This document shows, one piece after another, positions 34,145 through 44,488 of a stretch of 64,000 bases of DNA (positions are counted from its first letter, which is position 1; every line of letters begins with the position of its first letter). Location of the stretch: NCBI GenBank assembly GCA_963664625.1, contig OY761541.1:2170001-2234000 (forward strand), written 5' to 3'. The notes beneath the pieces were generated by a model, which had not been told where the DNA came from, did not search any database, and saw only the letters and a program-made list of their open reading frames with translations. This stretch comes from CBDCFV01 sp963664625 (GTDB taxonomy: Bacteria; Chloroflexota; Dehalococcoidia; Lucifugimonadales; UBA3495). Position numbers and translations under genes: made by a program.

Positions 34145-35017
34145 TTACCCCAGAAACTCCCGGATTACTTGCGCCAGTTCACCAGGCTTGTGATAGCCGA
34201 TGTCGTGGATGGTTTCGGGAATCCAGTGGACCCGTCCGTTCTGCAATGCTTGGGCCGCGGCCTCCACCATCTGCTCCCGCCTGATTGCGAAGTCCGATCC
34301 CGCGTTCTGAGGTCTTGGCCCGGCGGGCACTATCATCGCCGGGCATACGATCTTGGGCAGTATAGAGGCCGGGGGATGGTCCCACATGGCCCGGATTACC
34401 TGGATATGATTGGTGGGCTTCAGGATGTCCCGTATCTGCCCCTCTTCATCCTCGTACACCATGGTCTGAACGACCCGCTCCAAGTCGTCAGACCAGCAGT
34501 CGGCGAGCTGTGTCCGCAACCTGTCCAGGAATTCTTCCCGGGTGCCTGTAACGTCGCGGGGCCGAACCCGGTGGGACCATTCCTCCCAAGTTGTGTCGCC
34601 TGCGGCCTGCCCTCCCAAGAAACCGCCGTCTATCATCACCACCTTGGTGACGCGCTCGGGCCGCAGGCCCGCCAAGTGGCTGGCTACGTTACCTCCCCAA
34701 GAGTGGCCCAGGACTGCGGCGCGGAGAATGCCCAAGTGGTCCATAAGGCCCGTCACGTCCTCCGCCAGGGTTTCCCAGTCGTAGCCGCTGTCGGCTTGGG
34801 TGGTCTGGCCGTGACCTCGCTGGTCCGGGGTCACTATCCGGTAGCGGTCCCGCAGCAGGGGCGCTACGATGTCGTACCAGTGGGCCGATGACGCCAAGCC
34901 GTGGAGGGCAACGACGGGCTGGCCGTCGCCTCCCCAGTCCAGGTAGCGCATACGCAGTTCGCCCACATCCGCCCAACATTCGGCGGGTCCTCGAGAAACG
35001 GGTTCCGGCGTGGCCAA
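34145..35017 (-). CDS. Alpha/beta-hydrolase
   Basis: 290-residue alpha/beta-hydrolase-fold enzyme. Visible are the oxyanion HGLASSAHWYD, the nucleophile elbow GHSWGG (Ser near residue 108), and a C-terminal TIHDIGYHKP with a candidate catalytic His. The acidic member is unclear; VPAGPRPQNAGSDF replaces the usual G..D. Starts at TTG 35017 with GGAGGG seven nt upstream; an ATG in another frame overlaps this site. It lies 24 bp after the Ogt gene and is probably co-transcribed with it. Confidence 0.85.
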   Translation of the reverse strand: MATPEPVSRGPAECWADVGELRMRYLDWGGDGQPVVALHGLASSAHWYDIVAPLLRDRYRIVTPDQRGHGQTTQADSGYDWETLAEDVTGLMDHLGILRAAVLGHSWGGNVASHLAGLRPERVTKVVMIDGGFLGGQAAGDTTWEEWSHRVRPRDVTGTREEFLDRLRTQLADCWSDDLERVVQTMVYEDEEGQIRDILKPTNHIQVIRAMWDHPPASILPKIVCPAMIVPAGPRPQNAGSDFAIRREQMVEAAAQALQNGRVHWIPETIHDIGYHKPGELAQVIREFLG

Positions 35018-35041
35018 TTCATACCCTCCAACGCAAAGCGG

Positions 35042-35554
35042 TCAGTTGCCGTCTTCGATACTTTCAAACTCCAGCAGCCGGGCCTTTACCCCCAGCCCGC
35101 CGGCGCCATAGCCGCGAAGGTCCCCGTTACTGCCGATTACCCGGTGGCAGGGGATGATCAGGGCAAAGGGGTTCTTGGCCATCGCCTGCCCTGCGGCCCG
35201 GGCGGCCAGGGGGCGTCCCGCTTCGGCGGCGAGCCAAGCGTAGGTCCGGGTCTCTCCCGGAGGGATTTGCCGGCAGGCTGTCCAAGCCGCCCCGAAGAAG
35301 GGCGGCGCGCCGCTCATATCCAAGGCGATGCTATCGAGGGCGGTGGTATCGCCATCGAAGTACCGCTCGAAGCAGTCCCGGACGTCCAGAAAACTCTCCG
35401 CGTCCTCCACCGCGCCGTCGAGAGCGCGGCCCAAATCTTCGACTACCTCTTGGGGAGACGGCTTGAAACTCAACCTGCGCAGCCCCTTGTCCGAACCGAT
35501 CAGTCCTATCCAGCCCATTGGAAACTCAATCAGGCAATACCGGTCTTCCGACAT
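35042..35554 (-). CDS. ogt: Methylated-DNA--protein-cysteine methyltransferase
   Basis: Suicide DNA-repair protein that removes O6-alkyl groups from guanine. 170 residues with the acceptor motif IIPCHRVIG, preceded by AAGQAMAKNPFAL and followed by GDLRGYGAG, all standard for Ogt/MGMT. GAGAGG lies shortly before the ATG. It heads a two-gene unit with the alpha/beta-hydrolase. Confidence 0.95.
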   Translation of the reverse strand: MSEDRYCLIEFPMGWIGLIGSDKGLRRLSFKPSPQEVVEDLGRALDGAVEDAESFLDVRDCFERYFDGDTTALDSIALDMSGAPPFFGAAWTACRQIPPGETRTYAWLAAEAGRPLAARAAGQAMAKNPFALIIPCHRVIGSNGDLRGYGAGGLGVKARLLEFESIEDGN

Positions 35555-35649
35555 GTTTACCTCTCAAATCAGGTCCAGGATAGGTGGATAACGCTAGGAA
35601 AGCATAGACAAGATTGGCGCTCTCCGCGACCTCTGCGGTTAAAGAATCC

Positions 35650-38163
35650 TCACAGCGTCCGCGGGCGGAAAATGCGGAACAACAGGGCCAAGCGGATCCG
35701 TACCCATGCCTGTATCAATTGTAGCCGCTGGTCTGCGTCCAGTTCCTTGTTGCCGTAGACCCGGCGCACGTAATGTCCGGTAATAACTGACACTTGGTCC
35801 CGGTACTCCGGCAAGGCCTCCTCCAAACGCCGCTGGTACTGGTACGGCGTCTGGTGGGCCGCCGGCCGTAGTGCCCCAAGGGTAGCCAGCAACGCCATGC
35901 GGCGGAACGCCACCCTGGGGTCTTCGGGCGCGACCATGAGTCTTCGCCACAGCAGGGTCAGAATTCCGGCGACTGCCAGCACCGACGCCAGCCCAATAGC
36001 TACCCACATGATGATGGTGGCCAACCGGCTGTTGAAGGTCAGGGGCCCGATGTTGCCGAATTGGTCCGGGTTGTTGGTCAACGCCGGATCGCACTCGCCT
36101 ATATCCTCCAAGCACTCATCTTCGTTATCATCATCAGGGATAAACAGGGTAGAGGTCTCCGCTTCCGCTTCCGGCGGTACGGCGGTTGGGATGGCCCGTC
36201 CCGGCGTTGCTTCATAGGGTATCCAGCCATAGTTGGGCATGTAGACTTCCAGCCACCCGTGGCTGTTGGAGTCCAGCACCACGTAGGTGTCCTGGTCTAT
36301 CACCTTGTTGCCCGTGGTATAGCCGGTGACCATGCGGGCCGGGATGTCTACCGACCGCAGCATGACGGTCATGGCGGATGCGAAATACTCGCTGTAACCC
36401 TTCTTCTGTTCAAACAGGAAGTGGTCCACCCCGTCGGCGTCGAAGGGGGGCGGTTCCACCACCAGGGTGTAAGGGTACTCCGTGGTCAGGAATTTCTTGA
36501 TGGCCTCGGCCTTGTCATAGGGAGTCTCGGCGTCGGCGCTCACAGATGCGGCAAGGTCCCGCACCCGCCGCGGCACACTTTCAGGAAGTTGCAGGTACCG
36601 CTGGGTTACCCACGCGGGGTAATCGTCTCCGGCGGAGCGCAACTGGGCGGGCGTGGCGTTGGAGACCAACGAGGTAACCGTATAGGTTTCTCTGGCCTTC
36701 ACTTCCTTCTCGCTGCGCACCGACAGCACGTCGGGCTGGAGCGGGATCACGTCGGCCACCGTCGCCTCGTTGATCCGGCCTCCCTGGGACCTGGTTACGC
36801 CTACCAAGTGGAAGTTGCTGTCCAGCAGGGAAGCCAAGGAGGAGAACTTTATGTCCGACCCCCGCTGGTGTACGGCTTGGTGCAATTCCGTGGCGGCTTC
36901 CAACACCGGCGCTGGCAAAAGATGCCGGGTCAGCGCTTCGGTGAAGTCCACCGAATAAGTGGGAGACTCGTAGGTCTCGATCTCCACCGGCCGGTCGACG
37001 TCGATTACCTGAGTACCGGCAAACAGGTTGTTCGAGGCATACATCGGGGTGACGGAGTAGCTGACTTCAAACCGCCCTTCGTCGGGCTGGGGCGACGATA
37101 TGGGCGGCGCCCATCCCACCGGTCTCATCACTGTGTCGTCGGACTTCCAGCCCTTGGGGGTGTAGGTGGCGTAGGTCCTTGCCTTCCAGTACATGGCCAC
37201 CGGGGAGTCAACCCACAAGACCTGGGCTTGCGTGGGGTTGATCTCGCCTTGGAAGGCCAGCACATCCCCCCAGATTCGATACCCCAACGGCTTCCGAGCG
37301 GGAAGACCGGCGAAGAGCCGGTTGAAGTCTGCCTCGAAGTTCTTCAACGGCGTCCGCATGTATTCGTAGGCATCGTTGGTGGGGCCGAATTTGCCGCCGG
37401 TCGGGATAACGAAAAAGGCTATCACCATTACGATCATGGCGAGCAGGAAGGTATCGGAGATCGAAAGAACGCCCAAGTGGCCGTCGTAAGCAACGTTCCT
37501 TTCGTCCCACTCCCGGCGCCGGCGCACCGACTGGACTCGCGCGATTAACAACAGCGCGGTGAACAGGTAGAAGAGCAGAAAGCGGCTTGCTTCCGGCGGC
37601 AAGTAGGTGAGGTTTGACAGCAGGCCCACGCCGCCAAGGACGAACACTCCCCAGAAGTTCCGGTAACGGCAGAACAGCCAAGCCGCCAGGAAACCTGCCA
37701 TCCAGGTTGCGCACATTATACCGAAAGCGAAGGGGACCGAATCGATATTGATGGACCCGGTCTCGGCCGCTTCCCACCAGAGGGCCAGCCGGGTCCAGAG
37801 TTGTTCGGCGTTGGTGACCGCAACCTCCCGCGACTGGAAAGAGGTAATCTGCCAGACGGTGGTCAGCAACCCCAGGGCAACGCCAAAGGGCAACGCCAGT
37901 ACGCCCCATCCGGGCAGGCGGGCCAGCAGGATGCCCGCCGCCAGTGCCATCAGCAGCAACCCTTTCAGGTCGGGCAGCGGCACCCAGTTGGCCTCCTCGA
38001 CCGACCAGATGACCACCAACAGGTTCAAGGCAAGGACTGCGAGGGCCAGCCAGCCATCGGAAGGCCGGAAGAACTGGACGACTGCAATCACCCCGTTCAA
38101 GGGGTTGGTGGTGACGGGCCGCTCCCTTACCGCAACCGCTTCAACCAGCGCGTTGAAGTTCAT
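35650..38163 (-). CDS. Transglutaminase-like membrane protein (TgpA/DUF3488-DUF4129) with Cys replaced by Ser
   Basis: 837 residues: about six N-terminal membrane helices, an extracytoplasmic transglutaminase-like core, one further membrane helix near 700, and a C-terminal DUF4129-like tail (PYQYQRRLEEALPEY). In the core, the usual GYCxYFASAM reads KKGYSEYFASAM, so the catalytic Cys is Ser near residue 590 (codon AGC). The His is kept (DSNSHGWLEVYMPNYGW) but the Asp of DPTP is Glu (YEATPG). Cys-peptidase activity is therefore doubtful. Its ATG overlaps the DUF58 stop by 4 bp, and MoxR-DUF58-TgpA form one operon. Confidence 0.9.
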   Translation of the reverse strand: MNFNALVEAVAVRERPVTTNPLNGVIAVVQFFRPSDGWLALAVLALNLLVVIWSVEEANWVPLPDLKGLLLMALAAGILLARLPGWGVLALPFGVALGLLTTVWQITSFQSREVAVTNAEQLWTRLALWWEAAETGSINIDSVPFAFGIMCATWMAGFLAAWLFCRYRNFWGVFVLGGVGLLSNLTYLPPEASRFLLFYLFTALLLIARVQSVRRRREWDERNVAYDGHLGVLSISDTFLLAMIVMVIAFFVIPTGGKFGPTNDAYEYMRTPLKNFEADFNRLFAGLPARKPLGYRIWGDVLAFQGEINPTQAQVLWVDSPVAMYWKARTYATYTPKGWKSDDTVMRPVGWAPPISSPQPDEGRFEVSYSVTPMYASNNLFAGTQVIDVDRPVEIETYESPTYSVDFTEALTRHLLPAPVLEAATELHQAVHQRGSDIKFSSLASLLDSNFHLVGVTRSQGGRINEATVADVIPLQPDVLSVRSEKEVKARETYTVTSLVSNATPAQLRSAGDDYPAWVTQRYLQLPESVPRRVRDLAASVSADAETPYDKAEAIKKFLTTEYPYTLVVEPPPFDADGVDHFLFEQKKGYSEYFASAMTVMLRSVDIPARMVTGYTTGNKVIDQDTYVVLDSNSHGWLEVYMPNYGWIPYEATPGRAIPTAVPPEAEAETSTLFIPDDDNEDECLEDIGECDPALTNNPDQFGNIGPLTFNSRLATIIMWVAIGLASVLAVAGILTLLWRRLMVAPEDPRVAFRRMALLATLGALRPAAHQTPYQYQRRLEEALPEYRDQVSVITGHYVRRVYGNKELDADQRLQLIQAWVRIRLALLFRIFRPRTL

Positions 38164-39431
38164 GCCGCAGCCTCCACCGCTCCCCTTGGCGCCACCCCGC
38201 TTTCTAACCCGGTTTGGCGGTTAAGAGGCATCCGCAGCGCGTCATTTAGAGATTGCCCTCTTTTGACCACGTAGGTCGCCACGTCGTTGTCGAAAAGGTA
38301 ATCGACCAAGTATCTCTGTTCCCTGGACCCGCCGAAGTCCTTCGGGTCGATCAACACCACGGCAACATTGACTCCTTTGCGGCGCAGGTCGTTGAGGGCC
38401 GGCACCCATTCCGACCGGGTGGAGGGGGTTATCACGGTCAGGGTATTGATCCGGCTCAATTGACCGCGCATGTCGTACAAGTACCGCTCCAAGGACATGG
38501 TGCCGTTGGCGCGCATCTGGGCGAGAGACTCGAACAACCTGCCTTGGTGCTCCGGGCTGCTGTCGGGCCGGAAAATATAGGTGTTGTCGCTGTTGGATGC
38601 CAAGCCTACCGGCATGGACGATTCCACCAACCGCGAAATCAGGGACGCCGCAATGGTCACGCCCAGTTCTTCGGTGTTGTCCGACTCGTCGTTGGGGGAC
38701 GGGTGCGAGGTACGCTGCATGTCCAGCAACACCCACGCCTCCGCCGATTGGCCCAGGTCGAATTCCTTCACCATGAGAGTGTTCATGCGGGCCGTGTAGG
38801 GCCAGTGAATGCGGCGAAAGCTGTCCCCGTGGGCGTATTCCCTGACCGAGGAAACATCGGTGGTTATCTGGCTGACCGAGTGGCTTGTCCGGCTCTCACT
38901 TGGCAGGTTGGCCAAGCGCAGGTCCATGTCCGGCAGCGGCTCGGTGGCGGGGAAGACTATGAAGGGATCGGGGTCCCCAAAGATGCGCCGGAACCGGAAA
39001 ATCCCCAAGGGGTCCTGCCCGACTACCTCAACCTGCCCGACGTGGTAGAGGCCGCGCCTGCTCAAATAAGTGTCTGTGCGCCAAGTACGGGCTTGGTCTT
39101 TTACCATGGCGATGCCCCGGCCCGGAGTGTTGCCCGGCAGATCGGTGAATTCCGTTACCTCCAGCCAGGACTTGGGAAGACGGTTGGTGTTGTGGATGGT
39201 GACACGCCCTTCGAGATACTCGCCCACCTGTCCCCGGCTGGTGATGCGGCTCAATTGAACATCGAGGCCCCGCAGATTAAGCAGTGCCCAGCCAATGCCG
39301 ATCACGCCCATCAATATGAGCGTGTAAAGGAACTGGTAGAAGAACTGGAAGCCGGTGCCTATAGTATAAAACCCGATGACGAGGAACAGCACGAAGACGC
39401 CGGCAGTCCTTTTGGTCAAGAACCTTTTCAT
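38160..39431 (-). CDS. DUF58 domain protein
   Basis: 423 residues with two N-terminal membrane helices (about 12-50), then the DUF58 core with the motif FRRIHWPYTARMNTLMVKEFD in divided form near residue 205 and a VWA-like C-terminal part (WVLLDMQ, TLTVITPSTRSEW). In MoxR-linked clusters, DUF58 proteins are thought to work with the AAA+ ATPase in assembling or maturing extracytoplasmic or membrane complexes. It starts 13 bp after moxR and overlaps the transglutaminase gene by 4 bp. Confidence 0.92.
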   Translation of the reverse strand: MKRFLTKRTAGVFVLFLVIGFYTIGTGFQFFYQFLYTLILMGVIGIGWALLNLRGLDVQLSRITSRGQVGEYLEGRVTIHNTNRLPKSWLEVTEFTDLPGNTPGRGIAMVKDQARTWRTDTYLSRRGLYHVGQVEVVGQDPLGIFRFRRIFGDPDPFIVFPATEPLPDMDLRLANLPSESRTSHSVSQITTDVSSVREYAHGDSFRRIHWPYTARMNTLMVKEFDLGQSAEAWVLLDMQRTSHPSPNDESDNTEELGVTIAASLISRLVESSMPVGLASNSDNTYIFRPDSSPEHQGRLFESLAQMRANGTMSLERYLYDMRGQLSRINTLTVITPSTRSEWVPALNDLRRKGVNVAVVLIDPKDFGGSREQRYLVDYLFDNDVATYVVKRGQSLNDALRMPLNRQTGLESGVAPRGAVEAAA

Positions 39432-39444
39432 TGTTCGGTTTCAG

Positions 39445-40404
<960 letters not shown>

Positions 40405-40650
40405 CTAAGACCTCCTGATTTCGCCAACGCAACAGCCTGCAGGAATCGACTTCTAGAAGTGGGAATGAGTTTACCACAGGAACCTAACATCGGACACTGG
40501 CATGGTCGGTGTCGCCGGCTGTTCGTGCCGGGCCGGGCTTGTGGCGTAGACTGGTGAAACCGCTGTTTGCATCCAAACTGTTGGCGCCCGTCGTAAGCTC
40601 TATTACCATCAGATTCAGGGATATGATTTATTATCTTGGGGCAAAGTGAA

Positions 40651-42228
40651 ATGAATTTTGGAAAACATCGTTTCCGGGCCTTTCTAGGCGCCGGCATACT
40701 CTTGCTGGGCATGGCGGTTGCCAGTTGCGCCGGAGCCGCTCCGGAGCCGGCAGCCCTGACGCCCGCCGCGGCCTCCACCGAAGTTCCAAAAGAGCAACCA
40801 GCGGCCGCTTCGACGACTGATAAGCTCTCGGCGGAATCTCCCGTGGTGGTTATGGCTCCCACCCAGGACCCGGAACGGCAGAAACGGCTGGATGCCGCCG
40901 CCGAGACGCCTACCAAGATGCCTGAGACCGCTATGACGGGCAGCACCCCGGAGACCAAGCCGGAAACGCCTGCCGCCGCGCCGGAGAAGGATGTGTCGAA
41001 AGCTCCTGAAGCCGGGGTCAAGCCGGAGATAGAAGAAAAACCCGTAGACACTCCCCAAGTGGACGACTCCAAGACGCACGCCGTTACTGAGGAAGCGCAG
41101 CCCACCGACCCTCCGGCGGCTACCGCCGCCCCACAGTCGACAGAGAAGCCTATCTACGTTCCCGGGGTCATGGTTGGAAGCAAGGTAGGCAACGTTTCAC
41201 CGGAGGTCGACGGGATCGTGGCGTGGATCAACTCCGAACCCCTCACCATGGAAGAGTTGCGCGGCAAGGTCGTGCTTGTCGACTTCTGGACCTACACCTG
41301 CATCAATTGCATTCGGACAATGCCTTTCCTAAAGCAGTGGCACTCCAGGTACCAGGACGACGGCTTGGTGATCCTGGGGGTCCACGCGCCGGAGTTCGAG
41401 TTCGAGAAAGACTTGGGCAACGTCACCAAGGCCGTCAATGACTACGGCATAGGATGGCCTGTCGCCCTGGACAACGACTTCAGGACCTGGAGGAACTACT
41501 CGAACCGTTTCTGGCCGGCCAAGTACCTCATTGATAAGGCAGGCGTCGTAAGATACAGGCACTTTGGCGAGGGCAAGTACGCGGAGACCGAGGAAAAGAT
41601 ACGGGAACTGATAGAGGAGACGGGGGTAGACCTTTCCGACGCCATTCACGAATTGCCGAAAGACCAGACCATAGACGCCGCGTTCCTCAACAACCGCGGG
41701 GCCTACGTTACCCGCGAGCTTTACGCCGGTTACGAACGGGGCTTTGGAGACCTGCACTTCGGTCAGGGCGGTTACGTGTCCCAAGTGGACTACTACCGGA
41801 ACAGGGACCAGACAGCCGACTTCAAACTTCCCGACTTCTTGCTGCCCCACCAGATATATTTCAACGGCCCGTGGCACATCGGACCCGAACACGTTCGGCA
41901 TGGACGAGCCTCCGAGGACTACGAGGACTCGATTTCGCTGGTCTATTCGGCCCGCAGCATCAATGCGGTGCTTACGTCCGAATCGGGAGAGCCGTACAAG
42001 GTCAGGGTGACGGCGGATGGCGAGTACCTGACCGAGGCCACCAAGGGGGCCGACGTTACAATAGGAGAGGACGGCGAAAGCTACATACTGGTGACCGAAC
42101 CCAAGATGTACAACATCGTGGAAAACCCGTCTTACGTCGACGGTGAGACCCTGGTGATGAGCTCCATGTCCCCGGACTTCGGACTCTTCGCCTTCACCTT
42201 CGGTGTCTATCAGAAGGCCGCATCGTGA
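40651..42228 (+). CDS. Lipoprotein with DipZ/TlpA-like thioredoxin domain
   Basis: 525 residues. The N-terminal signal ends in a lipobox (GMAVASCAG, Cys near residue 26), followed by a 150-residue Pro/Ala/Thr/Glu-rich tether. The thioredoxin-like domain has FWTYTCINCIRTMPFLKQW with the redox CxxC near 216-219, then GWPVALDNDFRTWRNYSNRFWPAKYLID. The C-terminal beta-rich domain (about 345-525) matches the extra domain of DipZ-type proteins. Predicted to act as a membrane-tethered thiol-disulfide oxidoreductase outside the cytoplasm. The ATG at 40651 lacks a strong ribosome site; a TTG at 40636 is an alternative. Confidence 0.88.
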   Translation: MNFGKHRFRAFLGAGILLLGMAVASCAGAAPEPAALTPAAASTEVPKEQPAAASTTDKLSAESPVVVMAPTQDPERQKRLDAAAETPTKMPETAMTGSTPETKPETPAAAPEKDVSKAPEAGVKPEIEEKPVDTPQVDDSKTHAVTEEAQPTDPPAATAAPQSTEKPIYVPGVMVGSKVGNVSPEVDGIVAWINSEPLTMEELRGKVVLVDFWTYTCINCIRTMPFLKQWHSRYQDDGLVILGVHAPEFEFEKDLGNVTKAVNDYGIGWPVALDNDFRTWRNYSNRFWPAKYLIDKAGVVRYRHFGEGKYAETEEKIRELIEETGVDLSDAIHELPKDQTIDAAFLNNRGAYVTRELYAGYERGFGDLHFGQGGYVSQVDYYRNRDQTADFKLPDFLLPHQIYFNGPWHIGPEHVRHGRASEDYEDSISLVYSARSINAVLTSESGEPYKVRVTADGEYLTEATKGADVTIGEDGESYILVTEPKMYNIVENPSYVDGETLVMSSMSPDFGLFAFTFGVYQKAAS

Positions 42229-42271
42229 GAGAACGTTACAATCCGTGCGGCCTGTTCTTCGGACCAACCGG

Positions 42272-42293
42272 CATTCCCGCGAAGGCGGTAATC
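42272..42293. repeat. Degenerate dispersed repeat
   Basis: TTCCCGCGAAGGCGGTAA core between the two thioredoxin-fold lipoprotein genes. Confidence 0.7.
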
Positions 42294-42389
42294 TACCTCA
42301 CCAGGGCAGCGGAAAAGACCACATGTTACGAACACAGCAAAACAGGCTGTCATCAAACCAGGATTTATAGTAAGGAGCCCACAGTATCC

Positions 42390-43337
42390 ATGCGAGGACT
42401 GCGCTTAAGAAAATTATTCCGCTGGAGCACCATGGCATTACTCGCCATGCTTCCTGTGCTGGCGATGGCCTGCGGCCCTGCGGCAGCGACTCCCGACACC
42501 GCTCCGGCCCAGCCCTCTGCGAGCACTTCCGGGAACAGGCCCGGGCTGGAGGCGATAGTTGCCACCAAGGTATTGAACACAGGGACGCAGCGGTTTGCGT
42601 TCCTGCTGACCACGCCTACCGGGATAGTCAACGCGCCGGAGGTGGAGGTTACGCCGGTGTACTTGGGCGATGGGGATGCCGCGCAGGAGACAAAGACGGC
42701 GAAGTTTTATATATGGCCCTACGGAATCCGCGGCTCCTATGTTACCGAAATGAATTTCGACCGTCCGGGGCCTTGGCGGTTGGACATCGGCCTCGCCCAT
42801 GAAGACCTTGCCGGAAGCACCCAAGCGACAGTGGAAGTAGTCGAAGAAGGACCCGTCCCCACCATAGGTTCGCTCCCTCCGTTCAGCCGGAACAAGACTC
42901 TGGACAGCGCCGGCTCCTTGGAAAAGTTGACCACCCACTTCACCCCCGACCCGGACTTGTACCGGTTGACCATTGCAGAGGCGGCGGAAAACGGCAAGCC
43001 CACCGTGGTCGTTTTTGCGTCGCCGGCCTTCTGCACCAGTCCTACCTGCGGGCCGCAGACCGACGCTCTGTCGGCGCTGAAGGATGCCAACCCGGGCCGG
43101 GCCAACTTCATTCACGTTGAGATATACGACAACCCCGGCGAAATTCAGGGTGACCTAAGCAAGGCCCGGCTGTCGCAGCCGGTCCTGGACTGGGGGATAA
43201 GCGATATACCGGACTGGTTCAACGAGTCCTGGACTTTTGTGCTGGACACCCAAGGCCGGGTTTCCCACCGGTACGAAGGATTTGCCTCCATGGAAGAGTT
43301 GCAGCAAGCCTTGGACCAATTGCTGGTTTCGAGTTGA
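42390..43337 (+). CDS. Lipoprotein with thioredoxin-like fold and CxxxxxC site
   Basis: 315 residues. Signal peptide and lipobox (LPVLAMACGP, Cys near residue 28), a beta-sandwich-like middle (about 50-150), and a C-terminal thioredoxin-like domain where the active-site region reads FASPAFCTSPTCGPQTD (two Cys five residues apart) instead of CxxC. This resembles Sco/metal-handling relatives and suggests metal binding or thiol redox on the outer face. AAGGAG precedes the ATG at 42390. Same direction as the DipZ-like gene 161 bp upstream; the two may act together. Confidence 0.8.
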   Translation: MRGLRLRKLFRWSTMALLAMLPVLAMACGPAAATPDTAPAQPSASTSGNRPGLEAIVATKVLNTGTQRFAFLLTTPTGIVNAPEVEVTPVYLGDGDAAQETKTAKFYIWPYGIRGSYVTEMNFDRPGPWRLDIGLAHEDLAGSTQATVEVVEEGPVPTIGSLPPFSRNKTLDSAGSLEKLTTHFTPDPDLYRLTIAEAAENGKPTVVVFASPAFCTSPTCGPQTDALSALKDANPGRANFIHVEIYDNPGEIQGDLSKARLSQPVLDWGISDIPDWFNESWTFVLDTQGRVSHRYEGFASMEELQQALDQLLVSS

Positions 43338-43344
43338 GGAGTGC

Positions 43345-43830
43345 TCAGGGAGTGTTGTTTGGGCCGACACTCGGCGGTTTATTGGGCTTTCCCTCTTGAG
43401 CGTCCCTGTAACCCAATTGGTAACCCTCTTCACGACCTCTCCTGAGTCCCTCTTGGGTCGCCTCTTCGCGTCCTATCCTGAGTCCCTCTTGAAGTCCCTG
43501 CTGGATTCCCTCTTGAAGTCCTTCTTGGATTGCCTCTTCGCGTATTCTTTGACGGATTCTGTCGGCACGCGCTCTGATCAAGTCGCCAATTGCCATAATC
43601 ACATCCTTTGTTTGCAGTATGCCCCAAGACAGAAAACCGGACGACACAAAACTTGCGCTAATTCCCAGAAGGAGGTTCCGTGCCGTTTCGTTGGGCGCGG
43701 CGCTGCCGTAGATAAGCTCCAAGCGTATCATTATGATGGAGTAGGCTATTCCGCCTACCAGGGTCAGCAATTGGAACCATATACGGTCTTTCGGGTCGAT
43801 TCCCCAAATCGTTTCTCTTGAATCGTACAT
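43345..43830 (-). CDS. Membrane protein with Glu/Gly/Gln-rich repeat tail
   Basis: 161 residues with two membrane helices (about 18-38 and 50-72) and a cytoplasmic tail of imperfect 4-8-residue repeats: EEAIQEGLQEG, IQQGLQEG, LRIGREEATQEG, LRRGREEG. The matching DNA (about 43425-43560) is repetitive. Such tails occur in several unrelated small bacterial proteins and form helical oligomers. Function unknown. It converges on the lipoprotein gene with only 7 bp between them. Confidence 0.65.
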   Translation of the reverse strand: MYDSRETIWGIDPKDRIWFQLLTLVGGIAYSIIMIRLELIYGSAAPNETARNLLLGISASFVSSGFLSWGILQTKDVIMAIGDLIRARADRIRQRIREEAIQEGLQEGIQQGLQEGLRIGREEATQEGLRRGREEGYQLGYRDAQEGKPNKPPSVGPNNTP

Positions 43831-43956
43831 AACTTGGTGCGTTCATTGTATCATCGGTCGCAGTTCGGTCTGCTCCCTTGTTGAAGTACAGCCCTTGGAG
43901 TAGCATAGCGGCTGACATCCTTAAACTCCTGTATATTGTTCACTCCAAAGGAATGG

Positions 43957-44460
43957 ATGCCTTTTATGCTCGACTCTGACACCCCATCCCTCCACACTTC
44001 AGACCTTATTCTGAACGTCAACGGCATTAACCGCCGCTTGGTGGCGGCGCACCACGCGACGTTGTTGGATGTGCTGCGGGAAGACCTGGACCTTACCGGA
44101 GCCAAGCGGGGGTGCGACCGGGGGGAATGCGGCTCGTGCACCGTCCTGTTGTCTGGCAAGACAGTCTATGCCTGCCAGCTTCTTGCCGTCCAGGTTGGGG
44201 AACGGCCCGTGCTTACCATCGAAGGCTTGGCGTCGGGAGACGAGTTGCACCCGGTGCAGCAGGCCTTTCTGGACAACGACGGCGGCCAGTGCGGTTTTTG
44301 CACTCCCGGCTTTGTTTTAGCGGCCAAGGCTCTGCTGGACGTCAACCCGGCCCCGAGCGAGCAGGAAATCCGCGAGGCTTTGTCGGGCAACCTGTGCCGG
44401 TGCAATGCCTACGGACGGATTATTGAATCGGTACGCGCCGCCGCCAAAATGCAACCATGA
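43957..44460 (+). CDS. [2Fe-2S] subunit of a molybdenum hydroxylase
   Basis: Small electron-transfer subunit of the xanthine dehydrogenase/CO dehydrogenase type, about 168 residues. N-terminal plant-type ferredoxin domain: CDRGECGSCTVLLSGKTVYAC; C-terminal helical [2Fe-2S] domain: GGQCGFCTPGFVLAA and GNLCRCNAYGRI. All eight Cys are present. The start is uncertain: ATG 43957 (AAAGGA 4 nt upstream) or 43966. Its Mo and FAD partners are probably those at 47007 and 49250, though three unrelated genes intervene. Confidence 0.92.
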   Translation: MPFMLDSDTPSLHTSDLILNVNGINRRLVAAHHATLLDVLREDLDLTGAKRGCDRGECGSCTVLLSGKTVYACQLLAVQVGERPVLTIEGLASGDELHPVQQAFLDNDGGQCGFCTPGFVLAAKALLDVNPAPSEQEIREALSGNLCRCNAYGRIIESVRAAAKMQP

Positions 44461-44488
44461 TCCTATCTTCTTCCAGTGAGGGCCGGTT

